DNA of 64,000 nt from Acrocarpospora macrocephala (GCF_009687865.1 NZ_BLAE01000048.1:27099-91098), one strand, 5' to 3'. Shown: positions 24,406-33,956, counted from the first letter of the stretch. Numbers and translations are program-made. The notes: a model not told the origin generated them from the letters alone.

Positions 24406-25338
24406 TCAAAGCAGGCCTCGCGCGAGGGTCGCCGCGTCGGTGACGCGGGTGTCGGCGAGGGTGATGACACGGGTACGGGGGTGGGCGGCCTGCGCGGTTC
24501 GGGCCAGGACGTGGCCCGGTGGGGTTTGGATGAACAGGGTCGTGCCGAGTTCGCCGAGCAGGGCGATGCCGTCGCGCCATCGCACCGTGGTGGCGACGCC
24601 GCGGGCGAGATCGTCCAGGACGGCGCCGGGGTCGTGGAGGAGCCGGCCCGTGGCGCCGCCGAGGAAGGGGTGGAGGAGGGGGCGGCGGGGGAGTGCGGCG
24701 AGGTGGTCGGCCATGGCGTCGGCGACCGGGGTGAGGAGCGGGCAGTGGGAGGGGACGCTGACGTTCAGGCGCTGTACGCGGCGGGCGCCGGCCTGGGCCG
24801 CCGCGGTGGTGAGGCGTTCCAGGGCGGTGACGCTGCCGGAGACCACGGATTGGTGGTCGGTGTTGACGATGGACAGGTAGGCCGGTTCGTCGTGGGTGGT
24901 TACCGAGTCGACCAGTCGCCGGACCTGGGGGACGCTCAGTCCCAGGACGGCCGCCATGCCGTATCCGGACGGGTAGGCGTCGCGCATCAGCTCGCCGCGG
25001 TGGCGTACGGACTGGAGGGCTTCGGCGAACGTCAGCGCTCCGGCGGTGACGGCGGCGGGAAAGGCTCCGGAGGAGTGGCCCGCCACCGCGCCGGGAGTGA
25101 CGCCTTCGGCGAGCAGGGCGTTGGCCGAGGCGACTCCGGCGACGCAGAGCGCCACCTGGGCGGTGACGGTGGACGTCAGCGCGTCCGCGCCGTCCTGGTG
25201 GGCCGAACCGGGCAGGATTCGCTCGGCCTCGGCGAGGGTCGCCGTGACGGCGGGGTGATCGGGCAGGTCGTGGAGCATCCCGGGGCGCTGCGAGCCCTGG
25301 CCCGGGTAGAGGAACGCGACTCTTATCCGGGAGCCCAT
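24406..25338 (-). CDS. mdcH: Malonate decarboxylase subunit epsilon (malonyl-CoA:ACP transacylase)
   Basis: A 310-residue FabD-like acyltransferase: N-terminal FLYPGQGSQRPGM, nucleophile Ser in GHSSGAFPAA near 90, catalytic His in VSVPSHCPLL near 190. In malonate decarboxylase the epsilon subunit loads the ACP subunit with malonate to start the cycle. As the last gene of the mdc operon it overlaps mdcG by 16 bases. ATG 25338 gives the family start; a further in-frame start at 25404 would lie inside mdcG. Confidence 0.9.
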   Translation of the reverse strand: MGSRIRVAFLYPGQGSQRPGMLHDLPDHPAVTATLAEAERILPGSAHQDGADALTSTVTAQVALCVAGVASANALLAEGVTPGAVAGHSSGAFPAAVTAGALTFAEALQSVRHRGELMRDAYPSGYGMAAVLGLSVPQVRRLVDSVTTHDEPAYLSIVNTDHQSVVSGSVTALERLTTAAAQAGARRVQRLNVSVPSHCPLLTPVADAMADHLAALPRRPLLHPFLGGATGRLLHDPGAVLDDLARGVATTVRWRDGIALLGELGTTLFIQTPPGHVLARTAQAAHPRTRVITLADTRVTDAATLARGLL

Positions 25339-25910
25339 GGGTCTTTCACCAGGTGCGGGCCGCGTTCGGTGCGGGCCATCGCGAGACCGCCTGGGCGGGC
25401 CCATTCGGTCAGGCTGACTCCGCCACGGGGAGTCTCCAGCTGGCAGTCGACGGGGACCCCTGCGAAGGCCGTCACCAGACGCGCGGCCTGGGCCCGCTCC
25501 AGCCTGCGTGGTGCCCGGAGCAGCAGGTCCAGATCGCTGCCGGGATGGGTGACCGGCCGTCCGGTGGCCAGTTCGAAGCCGACACTGCCGACCGGCCCCC
25601 AGACGGCGTCATCCCCGAGTTCGGCCGCGACGACGGAGAGCGCGGCGGCGAGCCGGGGGAGGCGGGGCCGCCGTTCCCGCAGATCCTCCGGCCGCACCAC
25701 GCGGATGATCGAGTCCGGTGAGACGAGGGCGGCGTGCCGCTGCCATCGTTCGGTCCCGCGCACCCCGACGGGGATCAAGCCCGAGGTGTACGGTGCCCGC
25801 CGGACGACTCCCCACGGGCAAGCGGCAAGCGACTCGCGCGCCCAATCGGGGAGCCCGTCGATGGTGACGTCGAGCCGGAGCAGGTCGTGCGGGCGCACGA
25901 TCACCCCCAT
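25323..25910 (-). CDS. mdcG: Phosphoribosyl-dephospho-CoA transferase MdcG
   Basis: A 195-residue nucleotidyltransferase-like protein with RPHDLLRLD at the N-terminus and the HPGSDLDLLLRAP motif near 130, whose Asp pair binds metal. MdcG attaches the 2'-(5''-triphosphoribosyl)-3'-dephospho-CoA prosthetic group made by MdcB to the acyl carrier subunit MdcC. It overlaps mdcE upstream by 10 bases and mdcH downstream by 16, so the operon is tightly coupled. Confidence 0.88.
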   Translation of the reverse strand: MGVIVRPHDLLRLDVTIDGLPDWARESLAACPWGVVRRAPYTSGLIPVGVRGTERWQRHAALVSPDSIIRVVRPEDLRERRPRLPRLAAALSVVAAELGDDAVWGPVGSVGFELATGRPVTHPGSDLDLLLRAPRRLERAQAARLVTAFAGVPVDCQLETPRGGVSLTEWARPGGLAMARTERGPHLVKDPWAPG

Positions 25911-26701
25911 TGGGCGGTCATCGCCTCGCGAACGCGCAGGGACGCGCCCCGGGTTCGCCGCGCGCCGGGAGAGGTGAGACGGTTGCTCAGATCGCGCGGA
26001 CCGCGGCGGGCTCGCGCTACGGCCGAGACGAGCGCGTCCTTCACCTTCCGGACATCGGCGCCGTCCGGCTCGTCGGCGTTCCCGACCTCCAGCAGGTCGT
26101 CGCACAGGCCGAGCTTCGCCCAGTCGGCCACGTCGTAGGAGAGCGGAGGAACCCGCCGGGCCAGCTCGTCGAGCTCCGCCACGCTCCGCAAGGTCACCCT
26201 CGCCGCGGCTTCCCTGTGCATGGCGTGAACCACCACCCCCGGATCGTTGAGCGCCAGGATCTGGTTCGCCTGGAAACCATGCGCGAGGAACCCGCCCGAC
26301 AGCGCCGTGCCCACAATGAGCGCGACTACGGGATGCCCGGCGGTGCGAGCACGCGCATAGGCGTCAACGGTGACAGCCAGCGCGTGATGCAGCCCGAGCA
26401 GCTCCTCCACGCGCCCGTACGCCTGGCTGGGCAGATCGACGACGGCGACGATCGGACGCCGCCGATCTTCGGGCAGGTGCGCGCCCGCGACTCCCGCCAC
26501 CGCCTCGGCGAGCGCGTATGCCTCACGGAGACCGACCTCCCCCTTCCGCGCCCGGTGGTACGGACTCCCCGGGTCCGGCACGACGGCGATCAGGCGAGCG
26601 ACGTCCTCACCCAGCCTGGCGTCCGCCGTGATCACCGACGGGACCACCGGGCTCACCTCGCCATCGGCCAGCGCCCGAATCCAGTTCCTGCCTCGGCTCA
26701 T
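25901..26701 (-). CDS. mdcE: Malonate decarboxylase subunit gamma
   Basis: A 266-residue carboxyltransferase-like subunit with crotonase-like fold: VVAVVDLPSQAYGRVEEL near 105, GHPVVALIVGTALSGGFLAHG near 150, then NDPGVVVHAMHREAAARVT. With MdcD it forms the decarboxylating core that releases CO2 from malonyl-S-ACP to leave acetyl-S-ACP. The ATGA overlap with mdcD (26698-26701) shows translational coupling. The last ~35 residues are a basic tail. Confidence 0.92.
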   Translation of the reverse strand: MSRGRNWIRALADGEVSPVVPSVITADARLGEDVARLIAVVPDPGSPYHRARKGEVGLREAYALAEAVAGVAGAHLPEDRRRPIVAVVDLPSQAYGRVEELLGLHHALAVTVDAYARARTAGHPVVALIVGTALSGGFLAHGFQANQILALNDPGVVVHAMHREAAARVTLRSVAELDELARRVPPLSYDVADWAKLGLCDDLLEVGNADEPDGADVRKVKDALVSAVARARRGPRDLSNRLTSPGARRTRGASLRVREAMTAQWG

Positions 26702-27519
26702 CCCCGACCCCAAACAGCCGCCAAATCGCCCGGCTTCGGCGGATCGGCCGGGTCGACAGCGGCAAGGAGCGCCCCCAGCTCGCCGATCCGTTGGGAGCGA
26801 TGCTCGGCGGGCACTCCACATCCCACGGCCTCGATCACGGCCGAGCGGATGGCGGCCACGTCGTCGGGAACCAGCACGTCCGCCAGGCCGGTCCTGGTGC
26901 GTTGCGTGCCGCCGTCGATCGACCAGATCATCGTGTGGTCGGAGGCGTCGAACTCGGCGACCCCGGCCTCGGACTCGATCACCTGGGGACCGTCCAGCCC
27001 GAGACGGCCCTCCCTGGTCATGATCAACTCGGTGCACAGCCCGGCCGCGATGCTCATCCCGCCGAAACAGCCCAGCATCCCGGCGATGACCCCGACGACA
27101 GGCTGGAGCGCACGTAACTCCAGCAGCGCTGAGCACACCTCCGCCACCGTGGCCAAGCCCAGATTGGCCTCCTGCAGCCGCACCCCGCCGGTCTCCAGCA
27201 GCAGAACTGCGGCCGTCGGAACACCCGCGCGGCTGTCCCGGGCGGCCAGCGACAGCGCTGTGGCTAGCTTCATGCCGGAGACCTCGCCGATGCCGCCGCC
27301 CTGGAAAGCCTGCTCGATGCCGATCACGACCGCGGATCGCCCGTCCAGCTTGCCCCGCACCACGACCACACCGTCATCGGACTGCGGAACGACATCCTGA
27401 GGTTCCAGCCATGGCGACTCGATACGTTCGAACGGACCGCACAGTTCACCGCCGGTGCCACCGTCGAGCAGCGCGAACGCGCGCCCCCTGGCGTCCAGCT
27501 CGATGAAACTGAACCTCAT
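26698..27519 (-). CDS. mdcD: Malonate decarboxylase subunit beta
   Basis: A 273-residue carboxyltransferase-like subunit, partner of MdcE in malonyl-S-ACP decarboxylation. Family segments include GGIGEVSGMKLATALSLAAR near 95, TAAVLLLETGGVRLQEANLG near 115 and GMLGCFGGMSIAAGLCTELI near 155, the oxyanion-forming region. It overlaps mdcC and mdcE by ATGA on both sides. Length and order match known mdc operons. Confidence 0.92.
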   Translation of the reverse strand: MRFSFIELDARGRAFALLDGGTGGELCGPFERIESPWLEPQDVVPQSDDGVVVVRGKLDGRSAVVIGIEQAFQGGGIGEVSGMKLATALSLAARDSRAGVPTAAVLLLETGGVRLQEANLGLATVAEVCSALLELRALQPVVGVIAGMLGCFGGMSIAAGLCTELIMTREGRLGLDGPQVIESEAGVAEFDASDHTMIWSIDGGTQRTRTGLADVLVPDDVAAIRSAVIEAVGCGVPAEHRSQRIGELGALLAAVDPADPPKPGDLAAVWGRG

Positions 27520-27821
27520 GCGCTGCCCTCCTCCATGCTTTCCTCGACCGCCTGCCGCAGCCGCAGCGTGACCACACCGGGAGTCGCCCCCGAGTCGTTG
27601 AGCTCGAACCCCGCGGCCACCCGATGGCGGGCGAAGAAACGCTCCAGCACGACCCGCCACACCGTGTCGAACCCATCCACGCTGGTACGCACGCGCACCC
27701 GCGCGACACCAGCCGGCCCCGGCGTCATCAGCACCTCCAGATCCCCCGAACCGGCCACCCCCACGTGCGCCCGCCGCGCCGGCGGCCGGTCGGCGGGAAA
27801 CTCGAAGTTCAGCGTCTGCAC
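27516..27821 (-). CDS. mdcC: Malonate decarboxylase acyl carrier protein subunit delta
   Basis: A 101-residue carrier subunit starting at GTG 27821 (MQTLNFEFP). It carries VGVAGSGDLEVL near 25, with the serine that receives the dephospho-CoA-derived prosthetic group. In known systems an Asp or Glu-rich C-terminus follows; here FELNDSGATPGVVTLRLRQA fits. It overlaps mdcB by 13 bases and mdcD by 4. Function depends on MdcB and MdcG, both encoded here. Confidence 0.88.
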   Translation of the reverse strand: MQTLNFEFPADRPPARRAHVGVAGSGDLEVLMTPGPAGVARVRVRTSVDGFDTVWRVVLERFFARHRVAAGFELNDSGATPGVVTLRLRQAVEESMEEGSA

Positions 27822-28678
27822 GAGACCACCCCCGGCTCGGCTCCGGCGACGGACCCAGGCCACGGCACCAGGTCAAGGAAGAGCCCTGCGGCCAGCAGGT
27901 CACCGCTCCCGCCCGGCGACAGCCGGCCCGCCCGCAACCGCCCGTCCAGCTCCAGGTGGGCGGCCCGGCCGGAGCCCGTCCCCGCGCCTCCCTCGGCCAG
28001 GACGCGGGCGGCGCCGAGCCGTACCACCCGGAGCCCCTCAAGGCCGCCGCGATGCAGCACGCAGGTGTCGTCCAGGAGGCTCATCACCGCCAGCAGCGCG
28101 TCCAGCCGGGCCACGTCCTCGGCGAGCCCGGCCGCCCGGCCCGCGCGCAGCCGCGGCAACGCGACCTCGACCACGTGGGGGAAACCGGCCGCCGCCTCGG
28201 CGCGAGCACCGCCCACCCGGAATCGCCGCCGTACCCGCTCGCCGTGGGAAACCGGCACGTCCCCGTCCGGGATGGCGGCCAGCCTGGCCGCACGACCTAC
28301 GGCCTCCGTCTCGTCGTCGGCGGTGGCGGCGCCCGCGACCAGCAGCCCGAGCGCCCACAGCGCCCCCCGGTGGGTGTTCACCCCACGGGTGACCCCCAGC
28401 ATGACCCGCTCACCCGCCCGGCCCAGCCGCCCCAGCTCCGCACGAAGCCCGGCCCCAACCGGCATCCGCCGCGCCGCCCGCGCGAGAGACCGGAAGACGG
28501 GCCGCAGCGCCTCGGCGGAGGCCAGCATGAGCGGCAGATCCATGTCGTCGTGCGCGCCGCGGCCCCGATGGTCGACCAGCCCAGGTTTTGGCCCCAGGCG
28601 CGCCTCCGCGCACAGGGCCTGGACCGCGAGATCGGCCAGCATCGGATCACCAGGTCCTGAACCGGGCAGGCGGGTCAT
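27809..28678 (-). CDS. mdcB: Triphosphoribosyl-dephospho-CoA synthase MdcB
   Basis: A 289-residue CitG/MdcB protein that makes the malonate decarboxylase cofactor precursor from dephospho-CoA and ATP. Family signs are CAEARLGPKPGLVDHRGRGA near 25, HDDMDLPLMLASAEAL, GVNTHRGALWALGLL near 120 (phosphate-binding region) and MSLLDDTCVLHRGG. The ATG at 28678 lies inside the end of the mdcA remnant (32-base overlap). A complete length suggests it is still functional. Confidence 0.9.
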   Translation of the reverse strand: MTRLPGSGPGDPMLADLAVQALCAEARLGPKPGLVDHRGRGAHDDMDLPLMLASAEALRPVFRSLARAARRMPVGAGLRAELGRLGRAGERVMLGVTRGVNTHRGALWALGLLVAGAATADDETEAVGRAARLAAIPDGDVPVSHGERVRRRFRVGGARAEAAAGFPHVVEVALPRLRAGRAAGLAEDVARLDALLAVMSLLDDTCVLHRGGLEGLRVVRLGAARVLAEGGAGTGSGRAAHLELDGRLRAGRLSPGGSGDLLAAGLFLDLVPWPGSVAGAEPGVVSCRR

Positions 28679-29018
28679 ACAGACCTCCCGACCAGTCGAC
28701 CAGATCCTCGATGCTGCGGGCTGCCAGCAGGGAGCGCTTCGCCTTCCGCACATCCACCTTCAGATCCTCGGGCAGCGCCACCAGACCGTCGCGGCGCAGC
28801 GCCTCGACGCGCCGCTCGTCCAGGCCCCGCCCGACCGGGGTGGCGCCCGCGATCGCGGCCAGCGCCTCGCGCCGCTCGGCCAGCGCCTCGCGCCGCTCGG
28901 CCAGCGCCTCGCGCCGCTCGGCCAGGCCGGAAGCCTTGTACAGGTACGCCACGCCCTCCTCGGTCACCACATGACTGACGTCCGCGCCGTAGATCATGAC
29001 CGGGGGGATGGGCTCCAT
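28647..29018 (-). pseudogene. mdcA: Malonate decarboxylase subunit alpha, C-terminal remnant
   Basis: A frame of ~123 codons encodes only the tail of MdcA: IPPVMIYGADVSHVVTEEG, a charged helix, then SLLAARSIEDLVDWSGGLYD and PPARFRTW at the very end. Full MdcA, the acetyl-S-ACP:malonate ACP transferase, has about 550 residues, so roughly three quarters is missing. The break lies at ~29018, 8 bases after the stop of an unrelated GNAT gene. No ribosome site precedes the ATG. A 21-bp triplication adds extra ERREALA units. Without an alpha subunit elsewhere the operon cannot complete the cycle. Confidence 0.85.
28861..28923. repeat. 21-bp tandem repeat, three copies, inside mdcA remnant
   Basis: Three exact copies of a 21-base unit beginning AGCGCCTCGCGCCGCTCGGC. 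Because 21 is a multiple of three it adds whole heptapeptides (ERREALA) to the encoded helix without breaking the frame. Slipped-strand expansion in a gene no longer under selection is a likely origin. Confidence 0.9.
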
Positions 29019-29026
29019 TCGGTTCG

Positions 29027-29797
29027 TCAGGAGATGTGTTCTCGCGTGCGGTAGTGGTAGCGGCACAGTTCGGTGAAGCCCGCGCGCTCGTACAGCCGTA
29101 GAGCCGGGGCGTTGTCCCGCACGACCTGGAGATACATCTGGCCGGCGCGCTGGCTGCCGGCCCAGCCCGCGAGGGCGGCCAGCACGCTCGCGGCGGCGCC
29201 TTGCCCGCGCGCCTCGGGAAGGGTGGCCATGCTGAACACGCCCGCCCAGCCACTGTCGACGACCGCGCGGCCCACGGCGACGACGCGGTTCCCGTCAACC
29301 ACACTGGCGTAGACGCTCGGTAGTTCCACTCTGCTGAGCATGTCCCACTCGGGACCGGGGTCGCCGCCGTGCACGGCATGCCAGGCCTCGAACCACGCGT
29401 CCGTCGGGCGCTCGTCCAACCCTCCGCGCACCGGCCCCGCCGTCCGTGCCACGACGGAGGAGGTCACCGCCGACTGCAACGATATCGAGTATTCGCGGCG
29501 ATAACCCCGCTCCGCCAAGGCGGCGTCGAGCTCGGCCGGGGAGGCACCCGGGGTGACCTGAAACCGCGTGGCTGCGCCGTGCGCGGTGTAGAACTCCTCA
29601 GCGAAACCGATCCTGCGGGACAGATCCGCGGACGTGGCGTCGCCGTGGGCCAGCACCGTCCCGGCCCACCACGCCCCGCAGTCCACGCGGCGCAGCCACC
29701 AGCCATCGAGATCATCGACAGACAGCGGCGGCATGGCCCGGGCCGCTCGTTCCTGCAGACCTTTCACCAGTTCGGGGGCGATGAGTGATGCGGACAT
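29027..29797 (-). CDS. GNAT family N-acetyltransferase
   Basis: A 256-residue protein starting at ATG 29797 with AGGAG upstream. The C-terminal half has the GNAT acetyl-CoA motif VFSMATLPEARGQGAAASVL (R/Q-x-x-G-x-G/A) near 195 and the late NAPALRLYERAGFTELCRYH element. The N-terminal half is a diverged second GNAT-like domain. Its stop is 8 bases before the mdcA remnant, so the missing mdcA 5' part seems to have been replaced by this gene. The substrate is unknown. Confidence 0.88.
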   Translation of the reverse strand: MSASLIAPELVKGLQERAARAMPPLSVDDLDGWWLRRVDCGAWWAGTVLAHGDATSADLSRRIGFAEEFYTAHGAATRFQVTPGASPAELDAALAERGYRREYSISLQSAVTSSVVARTAGPVRGGLDERPTDAWFEAWHAVHGGDPGPEWDMLSRVELPSVYASVVDGNRVVAVGRAVVDSGWAGVFSMATLPEARGQGAAASVLAALAGWAGSQRAGQMYLQVVRDNAPALRLYERAGFTELCRYHYRTREHIS

Positions 29798-29884
29798 GGC
29801 ACTCACTCCTATCACGAGATCATGAACCCCGCTGATAGACGAACGACCTACGCGCTGCTGCGCACGTGCGACGACGACTTCGAC

Positions 29885-31657
29885 CTACCGGCGGTCGCCC
29901 CCGTCTGACGGCGGGTCCTTGATCTCGCAGATGGCCGCGCCCGCCGCCACCGTGGCTCCCACCTGGGCGGACATGCCGACCACGATTCCGGTCTTGTGGG
30001 CGGTGAGGGGCTGTTCCATCTTCATGGCCTCAAGGACGACGATGATGTCCCCGGCGGCCACCTCGTCGCCTTCGGCGGCCAGCACCTTGACGATGGTGCC
30101 CTGCATGGGGCTGACCAGGGAGTCCCCGCTCGCCGCGGCTTTCGCCGGGCCGGTGCCGCCGCGCCTGCGCGCGGGAGTGGCCCGGTTCGCGGTCGGCGGG
30201 CCGCCGATGCCTGCGGGCAGTACGACCTCCAGGCGTTTGCCCCCCACCTCGACGGTGATCCGCTCACGTTCGGCGGGCTCCTCGGCGGCGGCGGTCTGGC
30301 CCGCGTACGGAGCGATCGTGTTGTCGAACTCGGTCTCGATCCAGCGGGTGTGGACGGTGAAGGGTTCGCCGGTGAAGGCCGGATCCGTCACCACGGCCCG
30401 GTGGAAGGGCAGCACGGTGGGCATGCCGTCGATCTCGAACTCGGCCAGTGCCCGGCGGGCGCGTTCGAGCGCCTGGGCTCGGGTGGCGCCGGTCACGACC
30501 AGCTTGGCGATCAGCGAGTCGAACGAGCCCGGCACGGTTTCGCCCTGCTCGTAGCCGGAGTCCAGGCGGACGCCCGGGCCGGAGGGGGCGCGCCAGCGGG
30601 TGATGGTGCCGGGGGCGGGCAGGAAGCCGCGCCCGGCGTCCTCGGCGTTGACGCGGAACTCGAGGGAGTGGCCGCGCGGCTCCGGGTCGCCGTAGCCGAG
30701 TTCCTCCCCGGACGCGACGCGGAACATCTCCCGTACCAGGTCGACGCCGGTGACCTCCTCGGTGACCGGGTGCTCCACCTGCAGGCGGGTGTTGACCTCC
30801 AGGAAGGAGATCGTGCCGTCCTGGCCGACGAGGAACTCGCATGTCCCGGCCCCGACGTAGCCGGCCTCGCGCAGGATCGCCTTGGAGCTGTCCCGGAGCA
30901 GGGCTTCCTGCGCGGCGGTGAGGAACGGCGCGGGCGCCTCCTCGACCAGCTTCTGGTGGCGGCGCTGCAGGGAGCAGTCGCGGGTGGAGACCACGACCAC
31001 GTTGCCGTGCGCGTCGGCCAGGCACTGGGTCTCCACGTGCCGGGGCCGGTCCAGGTAACGCTCCACGAAGCACTCGCCCCGGCCGAACGCCGTCACCGCC
31101 TCGCGGACGGCGCTGTCGTACAGGTCGGGGATCTCCTCGGCGGTGCGCGCCACCTTCAGGCCGCGCCCGCCGCCGCCGAAGGCCGCTTTGATCGCGATGG
31201 GCAGGCCGTGCTCGGCGGCGAAGGCGATCACCTCGGCCACCCCGGAGACGGGGTCGGGGGTGCCCGCCACGAGCGGGGCGCCGACGCGCTGGGCGATGTG
31301 CCTGGCCTGGACCTTGTCGCCGAGCGCGGTGATCGCCGCGGGCGGCGGCCCGATCCAGACCAGCCCGGCGTCGATGACCGCCTGGGCGAAGCCGGCGTTC
31401 TCCGCCAGGAAGCCGTACCCGGGGTGCACCGCGTCCGCGCCGGACCGCGCCGCCACCTCGATGATCTTGTCGATGTCGAGGTAGGTCTCGCCCGGCGTGG
31501 CGCCGCCCAGCGCGTACGCCTCGTCGGCCATGCGGGCGAACAGCGCGTCGCGGTCCTGGTCGGCGTAGACGGCCACGCAGCCGATGCCGGCGTCCCGGCA
31601 GGCGCGAATGACCCGGACGGCGATCTCGCCGCGGTTGGCGACGAGCACCTTGCGCAT
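29885..31657 (-). CDS. Acyl-CoA carboxylase alpha subunit (biotin carboxylase and carrier)
   Basis: A 590-residue protein starting [20 protein letters not shown]. Biotin carboxylase domain ~1-450: ATP-grasp glycine loop [13 protein letters not shown] near 165, [18 protein letters not shown] near 290, and a conserved [13 protein letters not shown] segment. The C-terminal biotinyl domain carries [11 protein letters not shown] near 555, with the biotinylated Lys. It makes carboxybiotin for the carboxyltransferase encoded just upstream, giving malonyl-CoA or methylmalonyl-CoA. ATG 31657 follows AAAGGA; GTG 31675 overlapping the upstream stop is an alternative. Confidence 0.93.
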   Translation of the reverse strand: MRKVLVANRGEIAVRVIRACRDAGIGCVAVYADQDRDALFARMADEAYALGGATPGETYLDIDKIIEVAARSGADAVHPGYGFLAENAGFAQAVIDAGLVWIGPPPAAITALGDKVQARHIAQRVGAPLVAGTPDPVSGVAEVIAFAAEHGLPIAIKAAFGGGGRGLKVARTAEEIPDLYDSAVREAVTAFGRGECFVERYLDRPRHVETQCLADAHGNVVVVSTRDCSLQRRHQKLVEEAPAPFLTAAQEALLRDSSKAILREAGYVGAGTCEFLVGQDGTISFLEVNTRLQVEHPVTEEVTGVDLVREMFRVASGEELGYGDPEPRGHSLEFRVNAEDAGRGFLPAPGTITRWRAPSGPGVRLDSGYEQGETVPGSFDSLIAKLVVTGATRAQALERARRALAEFEIDGMPTVLPFHRAVVTDPAFTGEPFTVHTRWIETEFDNTIAPYAGQTAAAEEPAERERITVEVGGKRLEVVLPAGIGGPPTANRATPARRRGGTGPAKAAASGDSLVSPMQGTIVKVLAAEGDEVAAGDIIVVLEAMKMEQPLTAHKTGIVVGMSAQVGATVAAGAAICEIKDPPSDGGDRR

Positions 31658-31671
31658 GGTCGTGGATCCTT

Positions 31672-33201
31672 TCACAGGGGGATGTTTCCGTGCTTCTTGG
31701 GCGGCAGCGCGTCCCGCTTGCCGCGTAGCAGCCGCAGCGCGCGGGTGACCTCGCGGCGGGTCTCACTCGGCGCGATCACCGCGTCCACGTACCCGCGTTC
31801 GGCCGCCAGGTATGGCGTGGCGAGGGTGTCCTCGTACTCACGCACCAGCTCGGCCCGCAGGGCGTCGGGGTGGTCGACCGCGGCCAGCCGCTTGCGGTGC
31901 AGGAGGTTGACCGCGCCCTGGGCGCCCATCACCGCGATCTGCGCGCTGGACCAGGCCAGGTTGACATCCGCGCCCAGATGTTTGGAGCCCATCACGTCGT
32001 ACGCCCCGCCGTACGCCTTGCGGGTGATCACCGTGACGAGCGGCACCGTGGCCTCGCCGTAGGCGTACAGCAGCTTGGCCCCGCGCCGGATGATGCCGTT
32101 CCACTCCTGCTCGGTGCCGGGCAGGAAGCCGGGCACGTCCACGAGGGTGAGCACGGGGATGTTGAAGGCGTCGCAGGTGCGTACGAACCGGGCCGCCTTC
32201 TCCGAGGCGTCGATGTCCAGCGTGCCGGCCAGCATCAGCGGCTGGTTGGCCACCACGCCGACCGGCTGGCCTTCGACGCGCCCGAAGCCGACCACGATGT
32301 TGGGCGCGAACAGCGCCTGCACCTCCAGGAACTCGCCGTCGTCGAGCAGGGCGGCGATGACGGTGTGCATGTCGTAGGGCTGGTTCGGGGAGCCGGGGAG
32401 CAGCGAGTCCAGGGCCAGGTCGCTGGCGGAGATCTCCAGGTCCGCCGCTAACCCGGAGTACGGCGGCTCGTCCAGGTTGTTCCGCGGCAGGTAGGACAGC
32501 AGGGCCCGGGCGTAGTCGAGCGCGTCGTCCTCGTCGTGCGCCAGGTAGTGGGCGTTGCCGCTGCGGCTGTTGTGCACGCGGGCGCCGCCCAGGTCCTCGA
32601 AGGTGACGTCCTCGCCGGTGACCGTCTTGATGACGTCCGGTCCGGTCACGAACATGTGGGACGACTCGTCCACCATGATCGTGAAGTCGGTGAGGGCCGG
32701 GGAGTAGACGTGACCGCCCGCGCACGCGCCCATGATCAGGGAGATCTGCGGGATCACGCCGGAGGCGCGGATGTTGCGGCGGAAGATCTCGCCGTACAGG
32801 CCGAGGGAGACCACGCCCTCCTGGATGCGCGCGCCCGCGCCCTCGTTGATGCCGATGATCGGCGACCCGGTCCGCATGGCCAGGTCCATGACCTTGCAGA
32901 TCTTCTGGCCGTACACCTCGCCCAGGCTGCCGCCGGACACGGTGAAGTCCTGGGAGAAGACGCAGACCTGGCGGCCGTCGATCGTGCCGTGGCCGGTGAC
33001 CACGCCGTCGCCGTAGCCGAGGGTGCCCCGGGCCAGGGCGTCCAACTCGGCGAACGAGCCGGGGTCCAGCAGGCGCTCGATCCGCTCCCGGGCGGTGAGC
33101 TTGCCCTTGGCGTGCTGCTTGGCGGCCGCCCGGGCTTCGCCGTCGTGGACCGCCTCGTCCAGGCGCTCCCTGAGGCGGGTGAGGGTGCCATGCGGTTCCA
33201 T
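31672..33201 (-). CDS. Acyl-CoA carboxylase beta subunit (carboxyltransferase)
   Basis: A 509-residue carboxyltransferase of the PccB/AccD type with two crotonase folds. The N-terminal part has [37 protein letters not shown] and [15 protein letters not shown]. The C-terminal part has [33 protein letters not shown] and [12 protein letters not shown]. It moves the carboxyl group from biotin to acetyl- or propionyl-CoA. It is immediately upstream of the alpha subunit gene (15-base gap or 4-base overlap). It is divergent from a TetR gene that probably regulates both. Confidence 0.93.
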   Translation of the reverse strand: MEPHGTLTRLRERLDEAVHDGEARAAAKQHAKGKLTARERIERLLDPGSFAELDALARGTLGYGDGVVTGHGTIDGRQVCVFSQDFTVSGGSLGEVYGQKICKVMDLAMRTGSPIIGINEGAGARIQEGVVSLGLYGEIFRRNIRASGVIPQISLIMGACAGGHVYSPALTDFTIMVDESSHMFVTGPDVIKTVTGEDVTFEDLGGARVHNSRSGNAHYLAHDEDDALDYARALLSYLPRNNLDEPPYSGLAADLEISASDLALDSLLPGSPNQPYDMHTVIAALLDDGEFLEVQALFAPNIVVGFGRVEGQPVGVVANQPLMLAGTLDIDASEKAARFVRTCDAFNIPVLTLVDVPGFLPGTEQEWNGIIRRGAKLLYAYGEATVPLVTVITRKAYGGAYDVMGSKHLGADVNLAWSSAQIAVMGAQGAVNLLHRKRLAAVDHPDALRAELVREYEDTLATPYLAAERGYVDAVIAPSETRREVTRALRLLRGKRDALPPKKHGNIPL

Positions 33202-33222
33202 CGATCACCATATCTGCGTTGG

Positions 33223-33251
33223 TACTCAGTTTCACAATGACGATACTCAGT
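33223..33251. promoter_or_regulatory. Direct TACTCAGT repeats in carboxylase/tetR promoter region
   Basis: TACTCAGT occurs at 33223-33230 and again at 33244-33251, 21 bases apart, so both lie on the same DNA face two turns apart. They lie between the divergent carboxylase and tetR starts. A TetR-family repressor binding site is likely; no inverted partner is evident, so each box may be a half-site. Confidence 0.45.
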
Positions 33252-33293
33252 CCTCTGTGCGGGGACAAGCCCGGGGTCCGCGAGAATGGCCGC

Positions 33294-33956
33294 GTGCCCA
33301 AACCGCCTATCAGCCAGCGCCTCGCCGAAGCCGCCGTGGCGCTCTTCGACGAGAACGGCTACGACGAGACCACCGTCGACGACATCGCGGCCCGGGCGGG
33401 GGTGAGCCGCAGCACGTTCTTCCGCTACTACCGGTCCAAGGAAGACGCGATCTTCCCCGACCACGACACCCTGCTCGCCTCGGTCGACGCCCGCCTGCGC
33501 TCCTCGACCGCCGACACGGCGATCGTCGCCATCATCGACGCGGTCCGCATCGTGCTGACGCACTACGTGGACGACGCGGAGGTGTCCTTGCGCCGCTATC
33601 GCCTGGTCGGCCGCGTGCCCGCGCTACGCACCAGGGAGATCGCCAGTGTGGCCCGCTACCAGCGGTTGTTCCGCGAGTTCGCCGGCGCGTGGCTGGCCGG
33701 ATCGCCCGACGCCGACCTGCGCGCCGAGCTCGTGGCCGCCGCGGTCGTGGCCGCGCACAACCAGGTCCTGCGCGGGTGGCTGCGCAGCGGCGGCACGTAC
33801 GACCCTTTCGGCCCCCTCGATCACGCCTTCCGGTATGTGATCGCCACCTTCCGCGAGCAGCCGCGGGAGGACGCCGACGAGGTCGTCGTGGCGACATTCC
33901 GCCGCTCGGCCTCTCCGCAGGCGGTCATGGCGGCCATCCAGCAGCACCTGGAGTGA
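33294..33956 (+). CDS. TetR family transcriptional regulator
   Basis: A 220-residue TetR protein starting at GTG 33294. DNA-binding domain: QRLAEAAVALFDENGYDET, then IAARAGVSRSTFFRYYRSKE near 45. The C-terminal domain is helical (~75-200). Divergence from the acyl-CoA carboxylase genes suggests it controls them, perhaps through acyl-CoA. The 3' end overlaps the convergent zinc dehydrogenase by 32 bases. Confidence 0.92.
   Translation: MPKPPISQRLAEAAVALFDENGYDETTVDDIAARAGVSRSTFFRYYRSKEDAIFPDHDTLLASVDARLRSSTADTAIVAIIDAVRIVLTHYVDDAEVSLRRYRLVGRVPALRTREIASVARYQRLFREFAGAWLAGSPDADLRAELVAAAVVAAHNQVLRGWLRSGGTYDPFGPLDHAFRYVIATFREQPREDADEVVVATFRRSASPQAVMAAIQQHLE

Noticed and set aside
29822..29908. A 28-codon plus-strand frame (MNPADRRTTYALLRTCDDDF and on)
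   Set aside because: Overlaps the end of the carboxylase gene, has no recognised family and no clear ribosome site; too short to support.
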